NCBI GenBank assembly: GCA_951217055.1
Contig: OX578280.1
Coordinates: 41,243,628-41,307,627, forward strand
From: Gerris lacustris
Taxonomy: Eukaryota; Arthropoda; Insecta; Hemiptera; Gerridae
Length of the DNA stretch: 64,000 nucleotides
Reading direction: 5' to 3'
Shown: positions 49,035-56,700 of the stretch, piece after piece
How positions within the stretch are numbered: position 1 is the first letter of the stretch
How the letters are laid out: each line of letters begins with the position of its first letter
Position numbers and translations under genes: made by a program
Notes under the pieces: generated by a model
Database searches by the model: none
What the model saw: only the letters and a program-made list of their open reading frames with translations
Told to the model about the DNA's origin: nothing

Positions 49035-52000
49035 TCCTACTCTTCAGCAGCTTTCATTTGATACCCCCCTCGAAAATTAAAAAAAATATAAATTGTTGAG
49101 TTTACCACATTTTTGCGAATTGCGCATGCGCATATTAAATTTTGAACTTCTGTATATTTTTCCTGTGGTTGGGTCAAAAAGATGCACCAGTGTTTCAAAT
49201 TTCATCACTTTCGCTTAAACGATTCGGGCCCTATGAACCAAAGAGCGACGGACGGACGGACACATCACCCTCGGTATAAGGGTTTTGAGAAGTATCTACA
49301 AAACCCTAAAAAGGGATATTTAGACCAAATTGCTTTGGGACAAAGGAATATCAAACTTCTGTACATACAACCAACTGTTCTGAGTAGGTTATTCTTTCAT
49401 TACAAAAAGATGGTTGGAGGTTATTTTTGCAATAATTACACAATGCTTAAATTTAATAAGCAGTTATTCATTTATTAACAGTAATAATGTTAAATTTTAT
49501 AGGCATGTTAAGTGAAGGCTATGTAACTAAATAAAAGTAATCAGCGTGTCACAAGCTTGGGAAACTTTTTAATTCTGAAATTATCAAGCTCTTTAACTTC
49601 CCAGCAAATGATTGGGTTATATTTGATTTTAATGTCCCACTAGATTTTTAGGAGCTTGGAAAGTTACATTGAACAAACATAGTTATATTATATCTTAGTA
49701 AATATATTCAAAATCAAACTAATCAAAGCACTGTGTCTATATTGATGCACTTCAATTAAATTTAAACAGAAGTATGTTAAACCCTTAAATGCTAATGGTA
49801 ATTGGATGGCTGGTATTACTAAACCTTTGTCGATTCGACTAACATGTGCAGAAAATACATATTTTAGGTAGAAACTTCACTTTTATAAAGAGAAAACTAT
49901 TAAGAACTCATTATTAAATCTTTTAGTGAGATAAACAAACATTTTATGACAAATAAGTTAGTAGGAACATCAGAAGAATCTGAAATTAAGTGAAAATTAA
50001 TGCACCAGGTCCAATGTCCCAGGCCAAAAGCCCTAGGCTCTTTGCTAAGTGCTCCAGGCCCCAGATTATCAGCCATTGGTCTCTGGCCCAAGGTCAAATA
50101 CCCTAGGCCCATTGCCCCTTACCCCTAGGCCTATTGCCCCTTAACCCAGGCCCATTTTCTCAGGCTATAGGCTCATTCGACGACCAATTAATTCCCTATG
50201 TTTATTACTAAGCGTTAGTCGAATTGACGAAGTAGCTTTGACGGGAGTTTGCCAGAAAACGAGTGTATGCTCAAAAGGACTGCTACCGCTACACTAGCAG
50301 GAGCGTAAAAGGTTAAGGTTTAAACTGTGCTCGACGATTCAACTACCATTAGCATTCCAGGGTTAAAAATAAAATAGCTTTTAAAACCTAAGAATATGTA
50401 CATGAATTGTAGCAGAGTTTGCAGCAACACAGATTTAAGCAAACTTCACTTGTCACATAAATCTAGATCTTTTAGAAATGACCACGACAGAGATCCATTG
50501 CGGGGATCAAAACACCATTACCCATTTGAGGGATCCTCAAGGGAGTTACTCAACATGAGCAACTTCCAAAATTTGAGAATGATCCCTGTAATAGCATGGA
50601 ACTGCCAGGATTCGTAAAAACTCTGACGAGGTTTCCACCGGAAGATCTAGATTTTTCAAAAATAAATGTTATAAATATATCATTTTACTTATACACTAAC
50701 TATCCTTAACTGTGGCTGTCTAATATTCAACGGGTGGTGAATCCTTGTACCTAAATGGGATTATCAGTACTGTTTTAGTTTTGCACCCCCCTAAAAAGGG
50801 AGACCATATTAAAATAGGAGATATGAAGTAAAATTTTAGATGAGTAGGAACCTTCTGTAAGTATTAAGGCAAAGGGATATTTATTCCAAAGTATAATGGT
50901 GATAATAATCCTTTGTCTTAATAGTTAATTAGACTGAGATATTATCACTCTTATAAACAGAAGTGTAATATTCCTTTGTCCCACATATCCCTTTGTCTTA
51001 ATACTTACTAGGGGCTCCTCAACTAAAGTTTTGCCTAATGTATCCTATTTTACTTTGGTGCCTCATTTTAAGGGGGTACTAAATTAAAAGAGTACCAGAT
51101 CACCTATCCTTTCATTATTTGTTGTTATTAATTTTTAATTGTCGTTAAAGTCCGCCTGGACTATTCATTATCTAGCTCATGGTTAGAAAGTTTGTTATGT
51201 ATATTCGCTACATAACAATGTTAGAAATAATAAATCAATACAATGTAATTTACCAACAAGTTTATTAATAATTTATCTCATAGTCCAGGAGATAGTGTGC
51301 AAAAAAGCGTCCGACTAACATCAAGTTAAAATTTTGTGTATAAGTTAATATTTTGGTGCCTTTTGAAAATATATGGTTGGCTAAGTTTGTGTGAGACATT
51401 GCTTGGCAATAGACATTTGAAAAAAACAAACCGGAGGAGAGTGGTATTGTCTCCCAATGTAATTTCCATGATCCTGAGTACAAAATTAGTTAGTAGACCA
51501 AAAATGAAGTTGATATTGTTGTGTAGTTTGTCACTTAATGGGTGACAACTTTGATTTGGAGTAATATTTGAATAACTAAATTATCAAGTGACAAACTAAC
51601 ACCAACTTGATGTTTGGTAAACCAACTAATTCTATACTCGGGATCATGAAAATCACATGTCCCCACAAGGTATGACGTGGCCGCTCTTCACCGGACAACA
51701 TCTTTTGTTAACTTTAAATAAATAAAATATTGTAATCAAATCTCATTATTTGTAGACTAGAACTAGCTTGACGAAGAAAATAAACTGAGATGTCTCCAAC
51801 AAATTTACCCGAGCTTGAAGTAAGTCCAAAGTCTAGACAGTAAACAAAAGATTTAAAAAGAAAAGCAAAGTAAATTAAAGAAGTAAAGTTAAACAGACCT
51901 TGAGGAACTGTCGCAAGCTGGAAAGATACTCAGCCACCTTGGTGTTGGACGGTACGTTTACATTCTGCCAGTTTGTGGTATTCTGTTCGTCCTCCTCGGG

Positions 52001-52237
52001 ATCAGTCATGGTGGACACGTCCACCATGATCTTGTTACGGCTGTTTGTGACGGGGGGCATGATCTGGTAATGGACGTGCTCCTGGTGGGACGTGATGGTC
52101 GGGATCATGACTCCGTTGAGATTGTCTAGCGCAGTAGCAGGAAAACGGGACGCGAAGCCGGCGGCTTGAAGCTGCTGAGCTTGGTTTCCTACTAACTGAT
52201 GGGAACCCGACCCTCTGTACTGGGCAGTCTGATTCAT
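37068..52237 (-). CDS. C2H2 zinc-finger protein gene A, alternative terminal exons
   Basis: A probable nuclear DNA-binding protein. The shared exon 1 (52237-51899, 113 codons) has no finger and ends with conserved KVAEYLSSLRQFLK and a phase-0 donor. Two possible continuations have phase-0 acceptors and stop codons of their own: 46560-46105 (151 residues, four C2H2 fingers, isoform 264 aa) and 37439-37068 (123 residues, two fingers, isoform 236 aa). It is a paralogue of gene B, which starts 1.06 kb away on the other strand. I do not recognise the orthologue. Which exons are actually joined is inferred from phase and homology to gene B. The start is the first in-frame ATG after an upstream stop. 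Confidence 0.82.
38630..38815. repeat. Dispersed repeat copy, CTCATTGGCTCCCC family
   Basis: It shares ordered blocks with 34975-35165 and contains CTGCGCTGTCAAAAGTTAA, resembling the reversed end of 16131-16403. Confidence 0.55.
39158..39337. repeat. Near-perfect inverted repeat with tRNA-like B-box
   Basis: Arms of about 85 bp fold back around ATATGG. Each arm holds GGTTCAAGTCC (or its complement), the sequence of a tRNA T-loop/B-box, plus AGACAGACAGAG or its complement. This fits two head-to-head copies of a tRNA-related short repeat. Confidence 0.8.
39851..39894 (+). pseudogene. Mariner transposase fragment, left of foldback insertion
   Basis: QQFLAKNG reads as the block just before the third catalytic segment in mariner transposases (..FLAKNG..LPHPPYSPDLAP). 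It is cut by the 39895-42396 element. Confidence 0.65.
39895..42396. mobile_element. 2.5-kb foldback element with 8-bp TSD
   Basis: The two arms, each about 1.2 kb, are inverted copies of each other with few differences (left TAGGGTGGGCCTT, right AAGGCCCACCCTA). A perfect 8-bp duplication CTGCCCAC flanks them (39887-39894, 42397-42404). A unique core of about 160 bp lies near 41115-41275. Nothing codes for a transposase. TAGGG ends with an 8-bp TSD favour the hAT superfamily, but this is inferred. It lies in the intron between the proximal and distal cassettes of gene A. Confidence 0.9.
42400..42625 (+). pseudogene. Mariner transposase fragment, right of foldback insertion
   Basis: HTPYSPVLAPYDFFLFPHIKR is the third catalytic block (HPPYSPDLAP.DFFLFP) of mariner transposases. 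LQKCFEHWKHQWDK in another frame is the C-terminal block. It joins with 39851-39894 if the insertion is removed, with one frame change near the junction. Confidence 0.8.
43817..44172. mobile_element. Pogo/Tigger-like MITE, degenerate
   Basis: It begins AGTAGAACCTCACAATAAC followed by ATGGGGCC and ends GAAGTTCTACTG next to TA, the same terminal pattern as 48251-48615 and 60065-60509. Confidence 0.65.
45485..45560. repeat. Dispersed short repeat
   Basis: GGCAGGCCTAGGCCCTCCAC followed by GAGAGAATTTTTCAGTTAGT, close to the copy at 55085-55175. Confidence 0.45.
46105..46560 (-). CDS. Zinc-finger gene A proximal cassette (four fingers)
   Basis: Acceptor TACTTTGCAG then CTGTCAACACC (LSTPGEKKK). Fingers in order: CPEC...H...H, CGVC (GLKRKDHLDRH), CHAC (AFKRSEHLTQH) and CTDC (AFYRRDHLRKH). 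A Pro-rich tail (FPPPPQPSH) and TAG follow. An internal CAG|GTGTGT at the start of finger 4 coincides with the true intron position of gene B. Confidence 0.9.
   Translation of the reverse strand: MSTPGEKKKRRQLGDVKIMTSADGTRLFCCPECHVAYPDKSLLEPHLAGHKIERRWLCGVCGAGLKRKDHLDRHQLCHTEERPYACHACPKAFKRSEHLTQHYMTHSGEKAQVCTDCGKAFYRRDHLRKHLRKHLSACTTFPPPPQPSHTS
48251..48615. mobile_element. Pogo/Tigger-like MITE with TA duplication and long T-run
   Basis: The ends CAGTGGAACCTCGATAATTC and GAATTATCGAGGTTCTACTG are inverted and bordered by TA. An internal inverted block TTCGGA/TCCGAA repeats. The centre holds about 55 thymines (48469-48523). The end sequence is typical of pogo/Tigger-type elements. Confidence 0.85.
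48740..48792. repeat. tRNA T-arm-like segment
   Basis: CCCGGGTTCGATCCCCGGG has the tRNA T-stem and B-box. No convincing A-box or anticodon arm lies upstream, so a complete tRNA gene is not called. Confidence 0.4.
48973..49031. repeat. (TA)n microsatellite
   Basis: An alternating TA run of about 58 bp. Confidence 0.97.
49770..50368. mobile_element. piggyBac-like MITE, diverged
   Basis: The left end TTAAACCCTTAAATGCTAAT and the right end ATTAGCATTCCAGGGTTAA are inverted with small differences, and both touch TTAA. Sub-terminal TCGATTCGACTAA and TTAGTCGAATTGACG are also inverted. No transposase is seen. The middle (about 50005-50170) repeats CCCTAGGCCCATTGCCCCTT-like units. Confidence 0.6.
50005..50170. 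repeat. Degenerate tandem repeat, about 20 bp unit
   Basis: Successive units vary around CCTAGGCCCATTGCCCCTTA. Confidence 0.65.
50860..51000. repeat. Hairpin repeat, CCTTTGTC family
   Basis: GGTGATAATAATCCTTTGTC ... GAGATATTATCACT folds back; related to 13445-13610. Confidence 0.55.
51283..51725. repeat. Foldback copy of the dispersed repeat seen at 18725-18990
   Basis: The left part (51283-51530) matches 18725-18990. The right part (about 51575-51715) is largely its reverse complement (TTTGTCACTTAATG against CAAGTGACAAACTA, then CCGCTCTTCACCGG against CCGGAGGAGAGTGG), making a palindromic unit about 190 bp from gene A exon 1. Confidence 0.7.
51899..52237 (-). CDS. Zinc-finger gene A exon 1 (common N-terminus)
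   Basis: It reads MNQTAQYRGSG ... MIPTITSHQEHVHYQ, then NKIMVDVSTMTDPEEDE, NWQNVNVPSNTKVAEYL and SLRQFLK. The donor is AAG|GTCTGT, phase 0. The MVDV.TMT.P and NWQNV.VP blocks are shared with gene B exon 1, confirming a coding paralogue. Confidence 0.88.
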
Positions 52238-53296
52238 GACAACACTATGAGCCTCCCAGCAACCCGCGCTCACTCACAGATTCCCACCTCCGCTGCTCAT
52301 ATCAGCCAACATGCCATCCTTTAGACGGACCCCGATAATATAATTACACTAAATATTAATAAAACTGTTGATAAAGATATCGGTTAAATAACTCACGATT
52401 TCGGCCGATAAAAAAAAATACCTTTAAAACAAATTGGAGCTTCTTTTCCAAGGCGATAAAAAGAGACAAAACAACCGTAAAGGCTGAATAATGGATCCAA
52501 ACAATGAGGATTTCGGATCGAAGCGCCGACCCGGACCAAACCACCCGGACGCAACTCTTAAACCTTCCCCGACACGTCCGATATTGTTTCCATGCTGGAA
52601 ATGATTAAATTCAATCAGATATCTCGATAAAAAGCTTAAAAATCCTTGCAAACAACCGAAACCAAACGGCGTACGCAAGCGTAAACTATGGCGTAAAAAT
52701 AAAAATACAAAACCGCCACCTGACATTGACAGAAAAATAAATGATAAAGAACAAGCTTGCCAACCCTCTCTATTAATTACTTAGTTTTGTGTATCCGTAG
52801 GAAATACGGTTAATATAAACGTTTAAAATTAATACGAACGAGCTATAAATTATATTTATCAGTAATTTTTACATTTTTGCTTCAATAATAAGAAATAAAG
52901 TATATTTAATAGGGTTTTAATTGTTGCTTTTTTATGACAGCGTCTCGGAGAAAACGACAAGACTGAAAAGGGGGCGGTGGGCGGTGTTTTTGTTTTATTA
53001 TTATTTTTGAACTCGGATTGATTTTTAATTTTTTTGGTAAGTTTTAAAGTTTAATTCTTTTTATCTGTTTAAATTACGATGGTTGTCGGTTGTTATTTTG
53101 TACGTAACGTAGCCGAGACGCACAGTCCGTCCTGTGAGTGATTTATATTCCTGTTTGCGAGTTACAGACATTTTAAAGTAAGTTCGATTTCAAAGGAGGA
53201 TCGATCCCTTCACTATTATCATGTTGGTCTTATATAAAAACTGCGGGTAGTTTATAGTATTTGGTATTTACAAGAAGAGTAATTTATCGGTTTGAA
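52238..53296. promoter_or_regulatory. Shared 5' region of the head-to-head zinc-finger genes
   Basis: About 1.06 kb separates the two start codons, so both promoters and 5' leaders must lie here unless upstream exons exist elsewhere. No TATA box is obvious. On the gene A side, a strong donor-like GAATCT|GTGAGT at about 52271 with in-frame ATGs upstream could end an unannotated leader exon. Confidence 0.6.
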
Positions 53297-53782
53297 ATGA
53301 GTCAGACTTTGAGCCATTATAGGTCGGTAACCAGTCAATTCGAGTTCACGTCTAGGTTTACTTGTGCCAATTTAGACACGGTAAACACGATGGCGATGAT
53401 ACCGACCGTAACTCACCACGACCATCTCCAGTATCAGCCTCACATGTCAGCTTTCTTAAACAACAGCAACATCGCCAGAGAGCCTGATATCAGGAAAACC
53501 AATAATAGTTTTTCAAGCGCAAATGAAGAGAGAGAGAGGAGAGACAGCACTCCGGTAAACAAGCCTCAGTACACACTGCAGCTCTGTATCCACGGAACTA
53601 TAAACTGCATCGTCTGTTGTAAGTCCCCGCCTGTTCTCAACTCTAAGAACAAGTTAATGGTGGACGTCTGCACTATGACGGAGCCCGACGACGACGATAT
53701 TTGCGGAAACTGGCAAAACGTCTCTGTTCCAACAAATAACAAAGTGGCCGAGTACCTCACTAGTCTCAGACAGTTCCTCAAG
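53297..53782 (+). CDS. Zinc-finger gene B exon 1 (common N-terminus)
   Basis: It starts MSQTLSHYRSV, aligning with MNQTAQYRGSG of gene A; an upstream TTG-start extension is ignored. It contains AMIPTVTHHDHLQYQ, an extra segment with LCIHGTINCIVCCK, then MVDVCTMTEPDDDD, NWQNVSVP and SLRQFLK. The donor is AAG|GTAAAT in phase 0. Confidence 0.88.
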
Positions 53783-56700
53783 GTAAATAATCAACAAATC
53801 CGTCCTCGAAATCAACTCCGCCTTTACTTCAATTGTTAAATGCTACTTTTAGGCGATGTTTGTCATCGAACCTTTTGTATTATCGTTGTCACTTTAATTT
53901 GTATTTTCTTGTGTTGCAGCTGTCAACACCTGGTGAGAAAAAAAAGAAGCAGCTGGGAGACGTGAGGATAATGACGAGTGCTGATGGCACGAGGCTGTTT
54001 TGCTGCCCTGAGTGCCAAGTGGCTTATCCCGACAAGGCATTGCTCGAACCACATCTAGCCGGCCACAAGATCGAGAGGAGGTGGTTGTGTGGTGTCTGTG
54101 GTGCGGGACTCAAGAGGAAAGAGCATCTGGACAGGCATCAGCTCTGCCATACCGAAGAGAGACCGTATGCTTGCACTGCATGTCCAAAATCTTTCAAGCG
54201 CAGCGAACATCTTACCAGGCACTTTGTCATACATTCTGGTGAAAAAGCTCAAGTATGTATTCTTTGAACTATTTTTTGTTTTAGTATTGTCGTTATTTTA
54301 TACAGAACACTTACAGTGGAAATCTTCAACAGTCAGATTAATGTTGGAATTTGGTTTTGGAAGAGACCTTAAGCCTCCTAAGCACAAGGATCCCTAACTG
54401 TATTATTGATTAAGCACTTATAGCTATAAGATAGTAAGATAGTATTTATCCACTGATCGATAAACTCTGAGTATTATATAAAGTATATTTGTAAAGCTAG
54501 AGATTGATAAATCTATGTCTTCTGGAAGAGATTTCTGTCTAAGATTGTGTGAATCCGTTGGTTTCCAATCTTTTGTCAATGTCCCCCGTCTGAATAATCC
54601 CTGCGATGGGTTTAAAGCATTTATATTCACTCGATATCAAATGGGGTCTCCTCCTGCTTATCTAGACCCATTACTCTGAGTATCCTTAAGACTTTGTAAC
54701 ATGGATTACTTGGTGTGGGGTTACAGGTGTGTATTCATTGTGGAAAGGCATTCTTCCGGGGTGATCATCTTCGTAAGCATTTGGCCAAGCACTTTGGTAC
54801 CGGCCCGGTAGCGAGCGACCAACACCATCCTCCTGTCTCCTAGGAAACACCCGGTTCCACCAAGGTATGTTTATAAGACGTGATAACCTTTCTCTACTCA
54901 CTCTGCAGTTCTTTTATCTGTCACTCGCACTTTATTTAAACTAAAGCGACCAAATAAATTCCCACTCGGTGTTCACCCAGCATCGCCATATAAATGTGTA
55001 GCTGCTTATGTGAAGTGGTGACTAACCGATTGCGTATATAAATTGTATGGTTTATACAGCTAATGGTATTATCTATTACATATATAGGTGTATAAGCCTT
55101 TTGGTTGATCTAGGCCCTCCACATGCTGTTTTGTTACAGAGAGTTTTTAGTCAAATTAAATTATATTTGTATACTATAGTAAGCCAGAGAAAAGAAGTAG
55201 TAAATAATTTTGTTTTTTCTACTCTATATTGTTGTTGTCACTTATCTTTTCACCAATATCACTTATTAACCCTTTTGCTGCTGATGCCGGTTGTAGCCGT
55301 CATGAGATAATTGTGCCACCAATCCTGATGCTGGTTAAAGCCAGCATGGAACCGTGAGTGTCAGGGATATTTTTAGATACTACTAGCAGTCTCTAGTGAT
55401 TCTTTGTAGTATTATTAAGTTGTTCACATGGCCGGTAGATAACACTACCCCTGATTATATTTAAAAATAGAATTCCTAAAAAAATGCGTAGCTCTTTTTC
55501 GGTTTAATATTTACCCACCCTTTATTGTACTTTTTCTATCAACCTGAAAAAGATTATTACTTCAACGTCATTTTGGATGACACCTCTGGGATTTATTTAA
55601 AAAAATTAAATCCTAGAAAAATTGCTTATCTCCCAGGTTAATCCCCTTTCTAGTTTGGTTAATCTCTCGCTACCTAGGGACTTGGGATTGTTTTTTTCCC
55701 CATATAATAACAATCCAAGTATTTTATACTTTTAACATATACCTGAAGATTAGTACTTCACTGTAAGGATTTCTGGCCTACCCCCACCCTAAAGAAAAAA
55801 AAATCAAGCAAGAAAGGAAACCATTTAGTAATCAGTTGTATATTTGATTCACTATGTTCAACACATTACTCTGTTTATTTCAATTTGACTTACATTTTTA
55901 AGACTTGCATTCTTTATTTGTTTAATTGTAACGGACTATACTTCTTATTCTTTATACTTATTATTACTGACTCGGCTTGTGGTTGGGAATTCTGCTTATG
56001 GACTTTTTTTCTTTTTTTTATTTTAAATGTATTCTATTTAAAAAAATAAAAAATAAAAAATAGACTGCCAATTGGTGTGGCACTTAGCTTCCTCGCATTC
56101 TATCATGTATTTGATTGATTTTTTGCTTTTACAAGCCATTATTGTCTAATTTGTTTAATTGTTTCCCCCGGTTTTTAATCTGTCAAATTTGTTTTGATTT
56201 TTTACATTAATTAAAGTATCAATTTAGCAGAAGTTAAAGAGCACAGACAGTTCAAATTAATCTGGGGCTATCTGGGTGTTACTTTCGATAAACTATAAAG
56301 GTTTCATACAAATCAGATAAGTACTTTTGAAGCTATAGGTGTAAATAAATGTATGTTTGTGAGCATGTGGAAGAGAAACAAATAAGCGCAGAAGATTGAA
56401 ACTTATATGGGACTAACAATGAGCTAATTATGAACTCTACCATACAAATTTAATTAAAATCAGAGGTGTAGTTATTGAGATATGTTGGTTCACAAAAATT
56501 GACAGACTGACACGGAACCAAAATGTTCCCTGGTGTCTGAAACGGATTCCGGTCTTTGAATTTTTGAAATCGAAGACATAAAGAAAAACAAGACTTAAAA
56601 TATTTTCGTTTTTCATAACGATCACATAGCTTCCATTACCTTCGGTAAGCTCGGAAGCTATAAAAATAAATAATACCAAAAGAGCATAAGAAATAAAAAT

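Larger units (their letters stand above)
46561..51898. other. Intron 1 of gene A
   Basis: I saw no further zinc-finger cassette on the minus strand. It carries several repeats annotated separately, a TA microsatellite at 48973-49031 and AT-rich sequence. Confidence 0.55.

Noticed and set aside
52424..52726. 100-codon minus-strand ORF upstream of gene A
   Set aside because: No homology to the gene B side and no domain; it lies in the probable promoter/leader region. It could contain leader sequence but is not supported as coding.
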